Assembly (NCBI GenBank): GCA_001890945.1
Contig: MLAX01000003.1
Span: forward strand, 248,001-312,000
Length of the DNA stretch: 64,000 nucleotides
Reading direction: 5' to 3'
Source of the DNA: Alphaproteobacteria bacterium AO1-B
GTDB lineage: Bacteria; Pseudomonadota; Alphaproteobacteria; Rhizobiales; Stappiaceae
Positions 41,430 to 50,181 of this stretch are shown here, piece by piece. Below the pieces are notes generated by a model. The model did no database searches. It was not told where the DNA came from and saw nothing but the letters and a program-made list of their open reading frames with translations. The first letter of the stretch is position 1. Each line of letters opens with the position of its first letter. The translations under genes and the position numbers were made by a program.

Positions 41430-42917
41430 TTATCCGGCCACATATTGCGGCGTGCTGGCGAGATATCCGCCATAAGCATCCGCATTCGGGTAGGAGAACT
41501 GTTCGGCGAGCGGGTTGGACCGTTTGGATACGGTTGCTCCCATATCTGCCAATAGCTCATCGAAGTGCCGGAAGTGGAACGGGGCCGAACACAGGCCGCC
41601 ATAGACCTGTGCAGCGGGCCGCTCTTTGCGCCGCCAGTCGAGCATCATGTTGATGTTTTGCCGCATCTCCTGATCAGTTGGTTGATTTGCGAGCTGACCG
41701 TCTGCGAAGCGCACCAGCCAGTTTGCAATCATTTCCGCCGACAGGATTGTGCAGAAACTGGAGTTGAAACCGACAAAGCCCATGTCGGGCAGATCCGGGT
41801 TCACCGACAGGCGGTAGACACGGTATTGACCATCCGGCTCGATCAGCTTGTCCTGATACTCTTTGGCGAGATATGGCACGCCCAGTTTCCAGCCAACAGC
41901 AAGAACCGAAACATCACAGGGCACCCGATCCCCGGTGGTCAAAACAGCATGGCCGTCCTCATAACGGTCGATGGTCCCCCGGACTGGTTTGATGGTTCCG
42001 GCTTCGAAGCCTTCGAACAGACCGGGCGTTACGATCGGCAGGGAACAGGACGCGTCCTTCTCGATTGGGACATTCGGCACCATGTCCCACTTCTTGAGCT
42101 TCAGCTGGGTTTTGAGCATCATTTCCAATCCGCGGAAATTGGCCCAGATGAGCGGCTTGAACAACGCGGACAGGATCTTGCCGGTGATCGACGGGTTCCA
42201 GCCGTTAAACTGCAGCTCCTGCGCCCGCATGTACAACAGCCGCTTGAAGTTGATGCCGCCGATGAAATACGGCACGCGCCATACCGGATCGCGGTAAACA
42301 AGCGTGACGGACTTTGCGCCATTCTTGGCCGCATTGACCGCAATGTCCGTGGCTGATTTTGAACCGCCTAGTACGACCACATTTTTGCCGGCCGCCAAGC
42401 TGCTGTCGGTATAGTCAGAGCTGTGCATGACCTGTCCGCCAGTCTGGACAAACGCATCCTGTCCCGGATGGGAGATGATGTTCTTGTCTGAGAACTGCCC
42501 CGTGCACACAGCGACAAAGTCAAAATCCTGGGTCCAGGTTTTGCCTGCTGCTTCTAGCTTTAAGGTCCAGCCCGGCTGACCGCCGGCCTGGGGGTCCATG
42601 GACAGAACTGTCGTGTTCAGCTGAAACAAACGCGCCAGATTGTGCTTCTTCGCATAGGCGTGGACATAGGCATGAACCTGAGGACCTTTCGGCCATTCCG
42701 GGTAGTCGTCCGGCATTGGCAAATCGGTGAACCGGTAGAGATCCTTAGGCGACTGGGTCTGCACATCCGGATAGGACCTGGACAGTTCCCAAACGCCGCC
42801 GAAATCGTGGCTCCGCTCGAATCCGAGAACACGATGACCGCGTTCATCGAAGGCTTTGGCAGCCGCAAGACCGCTCACGCCGCCACCAATGACGGCGACT
42901 GTTTTCCGTTTTGTCAT
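41430..42917 (-). CDS. Flavin-containing monooxygenase
   Basis: 495 residues. An FAD Rossmann loop GGGVSG (11-16), the FMO-type signature region ending in TGGQVMHSSDY (the normal leading Phe is Thr here), and an NADPH loop GGSKSATD follow in order. FMO and Baeyer-Villiger enzymes of this type insert oxygen into amines, sulfides or ketones. It is probably co-transcribed with the cupin gene upstream (26 bases apart), and a divergent AraC regulator lies beyond that. It is convergent with the RNase P RNA. The substrate is unknown. Confidence 0.9.
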   Translation of the reverse strand: MTKRKTVAVIGGGVSGLAAAKAFDERGHRVLGFERSHDFGGVWELSRSYPDVQTQSPKDLYRFTDLPMPDDYPEWPKGPQVHAYVHAYAKKHNLARLFQLNTTVLSMDPQAGGQPGWTLKLEAAGKTWTQDFDFVAVCTGQFSDKNIISHPGQDAFVQTGGQVMHSSDYTDSSLAAGKNVVVLGGSKSATDIAVNAAKNGAKSVTLVYRDPVWRVPYFIGGINFKRLLYMRAQELQFNGWNPSITGKILSALFKPLIWANFRGLEMMLKTQLKLKKWDMVPNVPIEKDASCSLPIVTPGLFEGFEAGTIKPVRGTIDRYEDGHAVLTTGDRVPCDVSVLAVGWKLGVPYLAKEYQDKLIEPDGQYRVYRLSVNPDLPDMGFVGFNSSFCTILSAEMIANWLVRFADGQLANQPTDQEMRQNINMMLDWRRKERPAAQVYGGLCSAPFHFRHFDELLADMGATVSKRSNPLAEQFSYPNADAYGGYLASTPQYVAG

Positions 42918-42943
42918 GTCTTCCCCTCCAGAATGCGCGGCGA

Positions 42944-43390
42944 TCAGGCCTGATCGGGCGGAGGCAGGAAATCGACTTCGTGCAGGGCAGATAGGCGCAC
43001 GAGTTCTTCCGGATCTGTGACACCGTTCAAGGCGCCGAACAAATCGAAGAGCTTTCGCGCTGGCGCGACGCCGAAGACGCAGGTCGCGGTCTGGCCGGAC
43101 CTATTGAAGATACCGTGGGCTTCGCCCATGGGCATGCGCACCGTGTCGCCTGGACCTGCCTTATGGACGTTGCCACCCATTTCGACCTCCAGTTCCCCCT
43201 CCAGCATGACGATCCATTCGTCCTGGGTCGGATGGATGTGCGGTGGTACAAACGTTTCCGCCGGCACCACGGCATGCCAGATGAAGGCGTTGGTGCTGTG
43301 GACCTTGGGTGTGTAAGTGTGGCCAACGACGTTCCAGCTGACGCCGTCGAGCCCGTCTTTGGATGCGGTGATCCCGGCTCCGTTTTGCAT
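42944..43390 (-). CDS. Single-domain cupin protein
   Basis: 148 residues. The cupin fold is visible from the metal-binding motif PPHIHPTQDEWIVMLEGELEVEMG (two His and a Glu), with a second motif GPGDTVRMPMGEAHGIFNRS carrying the last histidine. GAGAGGGG seven bases before 43390 favours that start over an in-frame ATG at 43411. The protein could be an enzyme (dioxygenase or isomerase) or a small-molecule binder. It lies directly upstream of the monooxygenase gene and is divergent from the AraC gene. Confidence 0.87.
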   Translation of the reverse strand: MQNGAGITASKDGLDGVSWNVVGHTYTPKVHSTNAFIWHAVVPAETFVPPHIHPTQDEWIVMLEGELEVEMGGNVHKAGPGDTVRMPMGEAHGIFNRSGQTATCVFGVAPARKLFDLFGALNGVTDPEELVRLSALHEVDFLPPPDQA

Positions 43391-43548
43391 TTTGTGTCCC
43401 CTCTCTTTCAAGACAGGATCAGGCTAACGCTGAAAGTCCCGGACATTTTATCCAGATTGCGAAATTAGTTTGATGAGAGCTGCGAATTGCCGCATTGCAG
43501 CAGCGAGAACGCTTGATCCTGCGGTAAAGCCGGAGGCATCATTCGGAT

Positions 43549-44550
43549 ATGATGGCTCAACCGCAAAGGCCCCCACCGCTGAGTGACTTCCGCCGCTTTC
43601 AGACCTTCGATGTTGATGCGGCCCGGGACATCGTTGCGCGTCATTTCTGCAGTCACAAGCTGGAGCGGCAATCCTCCGATGACAGGTTTGACGCTTGCCA
43701 GCACCGGGTTTCCGGAGAGCATGTCTCGCTCAATTACCTTCGCTATGGCGGCGACGTGACGATTGAGCCCGGCGAGCTGACCCGGTTTTTTCTGATCCAG
43801 ATCCCGCTTGCCGGTGCTGCCGAAATCACCAACGGTTGCCAGGTCGTGGCGTCAAACCCGCAGACAGCCTCCATCCTCAATCCTGACCGCCATACGGTGA
43901 TGCGCTGGCATTCGGGTTGCGAGCAGTTGCTGGTTCAGATCGATCGGCAGTTTGTGGACGACGTCGCCTCAAGGATCACGGGTATGGACTTGGGCGCCCG
44001 TTTGCGATTTGCGCCGGAATTTCTTCTGAGACGACCGGAAGCACACCAATGGATGCGCAAACTTTGGGGTCTGGTTCATGCTGCGGAGAATGGAGAACTG
44101 TTTGGATCAGACAACCGCACGTCCCAACTGTATCTCGAAGAAGAACTGATCGTTTCTCTGCTTGAGGTACAAGAGAACACGGCTTCCGTCTTGCTCTCCC
44201 ATGAAACGCAAAAGTCCGGACCGGCCATCCTGAAGCGGGCCGTTGATATGATCCACGACCGGATGAGGGAAGATTTCAGTCTGATAGAGCTTAGCAATCA
44301 TGCCGGAACCACTCCGCGCAACTTGCAGCTGGTCTTCAAACGCGAAATGGGCCTCACACCTGTTCAATATTTGCAGACGTGCCGCCTGAACCTGGCTCGT
44401 CATTTGTTGCTTGCCCGAAATGGCGACCTCCCTGTCAGCGACGTCGCTGAGTTATCAGGGCATCGTCATCTTGGGCGGTTTTCTGTTGCCTATAAGAAGC
44501 GCTTCGGAGAGTCCCCAAAGGCAACCGCTCGCAGCCGAGTGTTCTGCTGA
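43549..44550 (+). CDS. AraC-family transcriptional regulator
   Basis: 333 residues. The N-terminal about 200 residues form a cupin-like sensing domain of the AraC-binding-like type (HVSLNYLRYGGDVTIEPGELTRFFLIQIPLAGAAEI), and two helix-turn-helix motifs fill the C-terminus (FSLIELSNHAGTTPRNLQLVFKREMGLTPVQYL; DVAELSGHRHLGRFSVAYKKRFGESPKA). It is divergent from the cupin-monooxygenase genes (158 bases), which are its probable target. Confidence 0.93.
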   Translation: MMAQPQRPPPLSDFRRFQTFDVDAARDIVARHFCSHKLERQSSDDRFDACQHRVSGEHVSLNYLRYGGDVTIEPGELTRFFLIQIPLAGAAEITNGCQVVASNPQTASILNPDRHTVMRWHSGCEQLLVQIDRQFVDDVASRITGMDLGARLRFAPEFLLRRPEAHQWMRKLWGLVHAAENGELFGSDNRTSQLYLEEELIVSLLEVQENTASVLLSHETQKSGPAILKRAVDMIHDRMREDFSLIELSNHAGTTPRNLQLVFKREMGLTPVQYLQTCRLNLARHLLLARNGDLPVSDVAELSGHRHLGRFSVAYKKRFGESPKATARSRVFC

Positions 44551-44764
44551 TGCAGCCGATAGCCAAATAAATTCCGAACTTCTCGGGAATGAAATCTGTT
44601 CTCAAGTGTTATGATCAGTTTTACCAAGTAATTATTGCCCCAAAATTGCCAAATAATGAAATATTCGCCACAATAATACCTCTACTATTTAATTTTACGC
44701 CCATGATTCACGCCAATTCGCTGCCTAGTTTGAGATCGTTATGTACTCACAAGGCAGGGAACAA

Positions 44765-47700
44765 ATGGCCGGAACATATCAAGACTTCTTGTCCGCATTG
44801 CTGGCATTTGAATCGGGATGGGACCGAGAGCGTTACGACTCTGGTGTCATTCAGGATTGGCAGCTTGATCAATGGGCTGGCGGCCCGGTGCAAGACCGGT
44901 TTCCGCAGTATTCGAGTTGGTCTCAGCTGACAGATGCCGAATGGGAGGCGATGGCCTACCAGTCTCAGAACTCGCTTGGGTTTGTTGGCTTCCAGTTCGG
45001 TGAAGCGCTGCTCATCGATCTCGGCTACTACGACGACACGGTGTTTTATGGGAACGGTGCGGCCATCAACACCTGGGATGGGACCTGGACCGGCAAGAAC
45101 GGTGTGAACTCCTTTGCGGACTTCACAACCAAGGCCGCCCAGGATGTCGCGATCCAGGAAGCCTTTGGCTACAATCTGCAGGTCATCGAAAACCAGCTCG
45201 CAAACAGTGGCCAATCGCTGAGCGACTATATTGGCCAGACCGCGACTTACTCGCAGAACGGCCAGACTATAACGGTTGAACTGACATTGACCGGGATTAT
45301 GGCTGCAGCGCATTTGCGCGGTGCTTGGGGGACGGCGTCCCTTCTGCAAAGCGGGGCAGTCAGTACCGATGAATACGGTACGTCCATCCTGCAATATATG
45401 GAGCAGTTCGGTGGCTTCGATGCTCCGACCGTTGCCGAGGCAATCGCTTTCTATGAGAGCCGCCTAACCGGGGACGAAGGACTTGGAACGCCAGACGGTG
45501 GCACGCCTGGAACACCCGGCACCCCGGGGACGCCTGGAAACGGAGACAACGGATCGGCTGACGTTGACGAGGGCTCGGCTGATGTCGTGATCACATGGTC
45601 TTGGGGACAGGATGCGGTTGTGTCGAACTTCGATCCGGCAACCGGCACCATCTTCGTTGATTGGATCGGTGCGGCCGATCTCACAATTACCCAAACAGCA
45701 AATGGTGTTGTCTTTGCTGTCCCGTCAAACAATCAGACCACAACCCTTCAAGGGGTGCAGTTGTCTGATCTCAGCCCTTCCAATTTTACTGTTCTGGATT
45801 CAGGGACAGCCAGCAAGATATTCGGTTTGATCGGTCAGGATAGCGAAGCGCCCGATCCCGAAGTGCCGGTGGATCCAGATCCTGTTGATCCGGATCCCGA
45901 GGTTCCGGTCGACCCTGATCCGGTCGATCCAGATCCCGTTGACCCGGACCCGGTTGATCCCACACCGGCCCCGCCCATCGAGCCGGGCAGCTGGAACGGA
46001 ACCGCGGGGGTCACTGCGGCCAATGCTTCGGTTGTTATCACCTGGGCGTGGGGCACGGATCGTGTCGTGTCCAACTTCAACCCACAAAGTGACACCATTT
46101 TCATCGACTGGTTTGGGCCGGAAGCGATCGATGTCACGGAAGTCAATGGCAACGTGATTTTCACGATGGCATCGAACAATCAGACCGTAACCCTCCAAGG
46201 CGTAACCTTGAGCGATCTGTCAGCGTCGAACTTCACAATTCAAAGCACGGAAACCGGTCAGGAAATCCTGTCGCAAGTTGGAACGGTTTCCGGACCGGGT
46301 ACACCTGATACGCCGGACAACCCTGATATGCCTGACATGCCGGATATGCCTGACATGCCGGACGGGGCGCAGATGATCATGATCATGCCGAACAGCCCGT
46401 CCCGTGTCATCACGGATTTTGATCCGGCGGGTGGGGACATGCTTCATCTTGAAGCCGGTGTCATCGCGGAACGGCTTGAGATTCAGGATACGGCAAACGG
46501 TCTGACAGTCACTGTTTATACGGCTACCGGCGAAGTCGCCAACACAACGGTGCTGACGGGCGTGTCTCTCGCGGACATGACCATGAACAATTTCATGGTT
46601 GCCGAAGAATCCGCGCTCAATGAGGTTGCAAGCCTTTTAGGCCAATCCATCGAAACGCCGGACACCGGCGGGTTTGATGTGATCTACGATGCTGACGGGT
46701 CCAACACTCCGGTTCCAACCGGAGCGAGTGATCTCGGCGGCGTCAAATGGGCCGCGGAGTTTGGCAAGGATGATATCGTCGGCTTTAACCCGGCCGCGGA
46801 TCAGCTCGACTTCGGCAATGCTTCGGTTCATGGCCTGATCTTGAACATGACCCCGAACGGCGAACCAATCGTCGACAATCCGTGGGGACCGGACATGCAG
46901 ATCCTGCAAGGGGTGCAACTCGCGGATCTTACTATTGAGAACTTTGGCGTTGTTGGCAACGAGCATCTGCGACAGGACCTTGGCGGTGTTCTGTCCTGGG
47001 AAAAGGGCATCGGCCCGCGGGATGGCGACACGGTCTACATCCGCTCTCATGAATATGGGCAGACCGAGGTGATCAACGGGTTTGATCCGGCAACACAGAA
47101 GATCAGTTTCCTCTATTTCGGCACGCGTGAACGCTTGAGCGTTGAGGACACGCCGACTGGAATGGTCATCAGTGTTCTGCCGAGTGGTCAAAGTTTCACC
47201 TTCACTGGCGTTCAAAAAGCAGATCTCATTCCGGGCAATCTGGAGTTCCATTTCGATCAGGTGATGGAAGACAATCTGGAAGCCCCGTTTGGGATCGATC
47301 AGAACGATGTGTCTTTGGTGTCCCGGGAAGCGTTGCTGACGCCGGAAGCGCCGGCCGGCCAAGGGACTGACGGGTTCCAGGTCCGTGAAGGTGTGGGTGC
47401 CGTGGCAGGAACCGAAACCCCGGATACACCGGACGCGCCCGATACATCAGACACTTCGGAGTTTCCAACACCGCCCGCCACAACGGTTACTCCGTCCACT
47501 TCGGATACGATCAACCTTGGGTCGGGTGCCGATACGGTGGCGATCACGTGGGATTGGGGGCGGGAAGTCTCCGTGCTCAACTTTGATGCCTCTGAAGATC
47601 TTTTGGATTTCAGCAGCTTGTCAGTCAATGACATCTCGCTCCAGGAGGTCGGAACCGATCTGACAATCACCGTTCAGAACAATGGTGGGCACACCTATGT

Positions 47701-47833
47701 GCTGGAAGATATCCAGGCTGCAGATCTGTCACTCGCCAACCTGACCGCGGCAGACTGGAACACGGTCGTCACAGATGCGGGCGGTGTGGCCGATCAACTA
47801 CGGGCTCTCGGCAACACAGACTTTCTGCTGTGA
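44765..47833 (+). CDS. Large repetitive, probably type I secreted protein with a lysozyme-like N-terminal domain
   Basis: 1022 residues, no signal peptide. The N-terminal about 235 residues form a domain with LSALLAFESGWDRERY, GFVGFQFGEALL and GIMAAAHLRGAWG, an arrangement reminiscent of lysozyme-like muramidase folds (Glu, then a G-x-x-Q-like strand, then an AAAH-L-G helix); this is inference. Six repeats of about 85-100 residues follow at about 269-358, 420-505, 534-627, 658-743, 755-842 and 913-1015, with a V-x-x-F-(D/N)-P...D motif and LQGVQLSDLS-like ends; repeats 1, 2 and 6 share ITW-x-WG. They are joined by GTP-, DP- and MPD-rich linkers. The acidic bias, and the hydrophobic end (DFLL), fit a type I secretion substrate. 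GGGA before 44765 favours it over 44741. Confidence 0.85.
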   Translation: MAGTYQDFLSALLAFESGWDRERYDSGVIQDWQLDQWAGGPVQDRFPQYSSWSQLTDAEWEAMAYQSQNSLGFVGFQFGEALLIDLGYYDDTVFYGNGAAINTWDGTWTGKNGVNSFADFTTKAAQDVAIQEAFGYNLQVIENQLANSGQSLSDYIGQTATYSQNGQTITVELTLTGIMAAAHLRGAWGTASLLQSGAVSTDEYGTSILQYMEQFGGFDAPTVAEAIAFYESRLTGDEGLGTPDGGTPGTPGTPGTPGNGDNGSADVDEGSADVVITWSWGQDAVVSNFDPATGTIFVDWIGAADLTITQTANGVVFAVPSNNQTTTLQGVQLSDLSPSNFTVLDSGTASKIFGLIGQDSEAPDPEVPVDPDPVDPDPEVPVDPDPVDPDPVDPDPVDPTPAPPIEPGSWNGTAGVTAANASVVITWAWGTDRVVSNFNPQSDTIFIDWFGPEAIDVTEVNGNVIFTMASNNQTVTLQGVTLSDLSASNFTIQSTETGQEILSQVGTVSGPGTPDTPDNPDMPDMPDMPDMPDGAQMIMIMPNSPSRVITDFDPAGGDMLHLEAGVIAERLEIQDTANGLTVTVYTATGEVANTTVLTGVSLADMTMNNFMVAEESALNEVASLLGQSIETPDTGGFDVIYDADGSNTPVPTGASDLGGVKWAAEFGKDDIVGFNPAADQLDFGNASVHGLILNMTPNGEPIVDNPWGPDMQILQGVQLADLTIENFGVVGNEHLRQDLGGVLSWEKGIGPRDGDTVYIRSHEYGQTEVINGFDPATQKISFLYFGTRERLSVEDTPTGMVISVLPSGQSFTFTGVQKADLIPGNLEFHFDQVMEDNLEAPFGIDQNDVSLVSREALLTPEAPAGQGTDGFQVREGVGAVAGTETPDTPDAPDTSDTSEFPTPPATTVTPSTSDTINLGSGADTVAITWDWGREVSVLNFDASEDLLDFSSLSVNDISLQEVGTDLTITVQNNGGHTYVLEDIQAADLSLANLTAADWNTVVTDAGGVADQLRALGNTDFLL
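45500..45535 (+). repeat. Four 9-bp repeats encoding Gly-Thr-Pro
   Basis: Units of GGN-ACN-CCN with varied third bases, inside the linker between the N-terminal domain and the first repeat of the large secreted protein. Confidence 0.85.
45851..45966 (+). repeat. Asp-Pro-Val low-complexity repeat
   Basis: Degenerate 6- to 18-bp units built from GAYCCN and GTN codons, encoding DPDPVDPDP-like sequence between repeats 1 and 2. Such acidic proline linkers keep secreted domains apart. Confidence 0.8.
46322..46366 (+). repeat. Five 9-bp repeats encoding Pro-Asp-Met
   Basis: Units CCTGATATG, CCTGACATG, CCGGATATG, CCTGACATG and CCGGACGGG, linking repeats 2 and 3 of the large protein. The near-identity of the units suggests recent slippage and possible length variation between strains. 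Confidence 0.85.
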
Positions 47834-47893
47834 CATAGCTGGGTCCTGACCCTGAGCGCTTTGAGCGCCGCAAAGAGCGCATGCTCAAACTTA

Positions 47894-47920
47894 CGTCGCG
47901 GATTTTCCGCGGCGTTTTTT
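47894..47920 (+). terminator. Rho-independent terminator after the large secreted protein gene
   Basis: Nine-pair stem CGTCGCGGA / TCCGCGGCG (one T-G wobble) with a TTT loop, followed by TTTTTT. Confidence 0.9.
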
Positions 47921-48111
47921 GTATCCACAAGTCTTTGAAAACTGGGGATGGTGGCATCACGCACCGACGGCTGGAGCGCGGACCCTCCGTATTTCTGCGA
48001 CTCCGATTCTACTATTCTGTCAAGGCTTCATTAAGCATGTTGGCGTTACCTTCGCTCGACGGGGTCGTGTGCGATCAAATCCTGCAGGAATCCATGAGAT
48101 TCCATTGACCG

Positions 48112-48146
48112 CCCATGATTTCCCATGGTATCCCATATTTACCCAG
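48112..48146. promoter_or_regulatory. MraZ operator: four CCCAT/CCCAG boxes at 10-bp spacing
   Basis: CCCAT at 48112, 48122 and 48132, and CCCAG at 48142, each followed by five free bases. Read on the other strand they are ATGGG/CTGGG, matching the TGGG-N6 direct repeats bound by the MraZ ring in E. coli and Mycoplasma. They lie 160-194 bases before mraZ, fitting autoregulation of the cluster. Confidence 0.85.
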
Positions 48147-48305
48147 AATGGGGAGCGCGGGCCCATGTTCGACGGGCTCAGGACATGACTTAACGAGCTG
48201 GCAAGAGCTGCCGTTGCAATTTGCATGTTCTGACAGGTAGGGCCGTTTCCTTCTTTTTTGGGTTGTTTCGGGGATTGCGCGGACGGGGGTCCGTAGCGGG
48301 GATGT

Positions 48306-48773
48306 ATGGCCGGCTTTGTTTCGCATTTTACCAACCGGCTGGATGCCAAGGGTCGCGTGTCGATCCCGGCACCCTTCCGCGCGGTATTGGCGAGAGATGG
48401 GTTTGAAGGGCTTTACTGTATTTCATCTGCGCATTGCGCGGCGGTCGACGCCGGAGGCAATCAGCTCGTGGCTGAAATTCAGAACCGCGCCCAGCAGTTT
48501 GCCAAGCTCACACCCGATCATGACATGCTCGCAGCAGCGCTGTTCGGTGCCAGCGAAATCATCAAGATCGATGGAGATGGCCGTATGACCCTCTCCGACA
48601 TGATCCGCGACCATGCCGGCCTCTCCGACACCGTCACGTTTGTCGGTATGGATTACAAGTTTCAGATCTGGGAACCAGAGCAGTTCCGCGAGTATCGCGC
48701 AGAGGCCCAAAAGCGCGCACTCGCAATGCTGTCGGGGCAACTCCCGGCACCCTCGCAAGGAGAGCCGGTATGA
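48306..48773 (+). CDS. mraZ: Transcriptional regulator MraZ
   Basis: 155 residues with two SpoVT-AbrB-like domains: NRLDAKGRVSIPAPFRAVL near residue 8 and IIKIDGDGRMTLSDMIRDH near 85. MraZ forms oligomeric rings and binds the TGGG boxes upstream of its own gene to repress the division/cell-wall cluster. It is the first gene of the cluster and overlaps rsmH by four bases (ATGA). Four matching boxes lie upstream. Confidence 0.97.
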   Translation: MAGFVSHFTNRLDAKGRVSIPAPFRAVLARDGFEGLYCISSAHCAAVDAGGNQLVAEIQNRAQQFAKLTPDHDMLAAALFGASEIIKIDGDGRMTLSDMIRDHAGLSDTVTFVGMDYKFQIWEPEQFREYRAEAQKRALAMLSGQLPAPSQGEPV

Positions 48774-49810
48774 TGGCGCTCGGCGACAAGACAGATGATC
48801 TTGCTGCTGGCGGACCAGAGCGTCATGTGCCGGTTCTTCTTAACGAGGTTCTGGAATGGCTCGACCCTCAGCCGGGCGAGGTCATGGTTGACGGCACATT
48901 TGGTGCCGGTGGTTACTCGCGCAAGCTTTTGGAGCGCGGCGCAACGGTGGTCGGGATCGACCGTGACCCCGATGCAATTGCCGGCGGTCAGGAACTCGTC
49001 GCCCAGTCCGATGGCCGGCTGATCCTGGTGCCGGGTCAGTTTGCGGACTTGGAAACTCATGCGCGTGCAAGCGGGTTTGACGGCGTTGATGGTGTTGTCC
49101 TCGACCTCGGTGTTTCTTCCATGCAGCTGGATCAGGCCGAGCGCGGGTTTTCCTTTCTGCGTGATGGTCCTTTGGATATGCGCATGGAGCAGGCCGGGCC
49201 GTCTGCTGCCGACGTGGTCAACGAGTTGCCTGTGCGTGACCTGATCCGGATCATCGGGCTTTTGGGCGAAGAAAAACGGGCGCCATCCGTCGCGCATGCG
49301 ATCGAAAATGCGCGCAAGGAACAGCCGTTCAGCCGCACACTTGAGCTTGCAAATCTGATCGAGAAAGTCCTCGGGCGCTCTCCAAAGAAAGCGCAGATCC
49401 ATCCGGCGACACGAACATTTCAGGCGCTGCGGATCTATGTGAACGGTGAATTGCATCAGGCTGCTCAGGCGCTGGGCGCTGCTGAGCGCATCTTAAAGCC
49501 GGATGGCCGCCTGGTTTTGGTGAGTTTTCACTCGCTTGAGGACCGCATCGTTAAACGGTTCTTCCAGGACCGGACAAAAATACGGGGTGGCGGGTCACGT
49601 CATATGCCGGAGGAAGAGGTTCCGCCGGCAACTTTTGAAAATCTCACGCGCAAGGCGGTCGAGGCGCGCGACATGGAAACGGATGCAAACCCGCGGGCGC
49701 GCTCTGCGAAGCTGAGGGCAGGGCGGCGGACAGAAGCTCCGGCTCGCGAGCTCGACATTCATGTTGCCGGTGTGCCGCGCCTTGCTGCGTTTCATGGACT
49801 AGGGGGCTGA
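48770..49810 (+). CDS. rsmH: 16S rRNA (cytosine-1402-N4) methyltransferase RsmH
   Basis: 346 residues. RHVPVLLNEVLEWLDPQPGEV at the start, the S-adenosylmethionine loop DGTFGAGGYSRKLL, then LDLGVSSMQLDQAERGFSF and LVSFHSLEDRIVKRFF are the classical RsmH/MraW blocks. It methylates C1402 in the ribosomal P site. The last about 60 residues are Lys/Arg-rich. ATG codons at 48770 and 48773 are both possible starts. ftsL follows after one base. Confidence 0.97.
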   Translation: MMALGDKTDDLAAGGPERHVPVLLNEVLEWLDPQPGEVMVDGTFGAGGYSRKLLERGATVVGIDRDPDAIAGGQELVAQSDGRLILVPGQFADLETHARASGFDGVDGVVLDLGVSSMQLDQAERGFSFLRDGPLDMRMEQAGPSAADVVNELPVRDLIRIIGLLGEEKRAPSVAHAIENARKEQPFSRTLELANLIEKVLGRSPKKAQIHPATRTFQALRIYVNGELHQAAQALGAAERILKPDGRLVLVSFHSLEDRIVKRFFQDRTKIRGGGSRHMPEEEVPPATFENLTRKAVEARDMETDANPRARSAKLRAGRRTEAPARELDIHVAGVPRLAAFHGLGG

Positions 49811-49811
49811 C

Positions 49812-50168
49812 ATGGTTCGGGTGCTCAACATCCTTTTCATCGTGGCCGTCGTGATCGGCGCAGCAACCGTCTACGACCTGAAAATGGCGGCAACGAAGTC
49901 CGCTGCGAAGGTTGCGGAGCTGCAGCGGCAAATCGACGAAGAGCGGAATGCAATCCGCCACTTGCGCGCCGAGTGGAGTGTTCTGAACAAGCCGGAGCGG
50001 CTGCAGAACCTTGTCGAGCGCTACAACGAGTATCTTCAACTCGAAGCGTTGGAAGTCCGGCAGATCGTCATGCCGGATGAACTTCCGGCACGGCCGGTGA
50101 CTTTGGAGCCTATTGGCGGGGCTGACCAGATGGGCGGATATGCCGGTTCTTCGGCGATGATCAGGTAG
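49812..50168 (+). CDS. ftsL: Cell division protein FtsL
   Basis: 118 residues: one N-terminal membrane span (VLNILFIVAVVIGAATVYDL) then a periplasmic coiled coil (VAELQRQIDEERNAIRHLRAEW) and LNKPERLQNLVERYNEYLQLE. FtsL is poorly conserved, so the call leans on size, topology and its position between rsmH and ftsI. It links FtsB and FtsI/FtsW in the divisome. The terminal about 30 residues are Pro/Gly-rich. Confidence 0.93.
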   Translation: MVRVLNILFIVAVVIGAATVYDLKMAATKSAAKVAELQRQIDEERNAIRHLRAEWSVLNKPERLQNLVERYNEYLQLEALEVRQIVMPDELPARPVTLEPIGGADQMGGYAGSSAMIR

Positions 50169-50181
50169 GGGCTTAGGGGCA

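Larger units (their letters stand above)
47834..48305. other. 472-bp intergenic region before the dcw cluster
   Basis: Contains the terminator of the large protein gene (47894-47920) and the MraZ boxes (48112-48146); the dcw promoter must lie near or after the boxes, but I see no unambiguous -35/-10 pair. No gene recognised. Confidence 0.6.

Noticed and set aside
45481..46370. CRISPR-like array suggested by short repeats
   Set aside because: The repeats are in-frame codon repeats of a coding linker, without spacers or cas genes.
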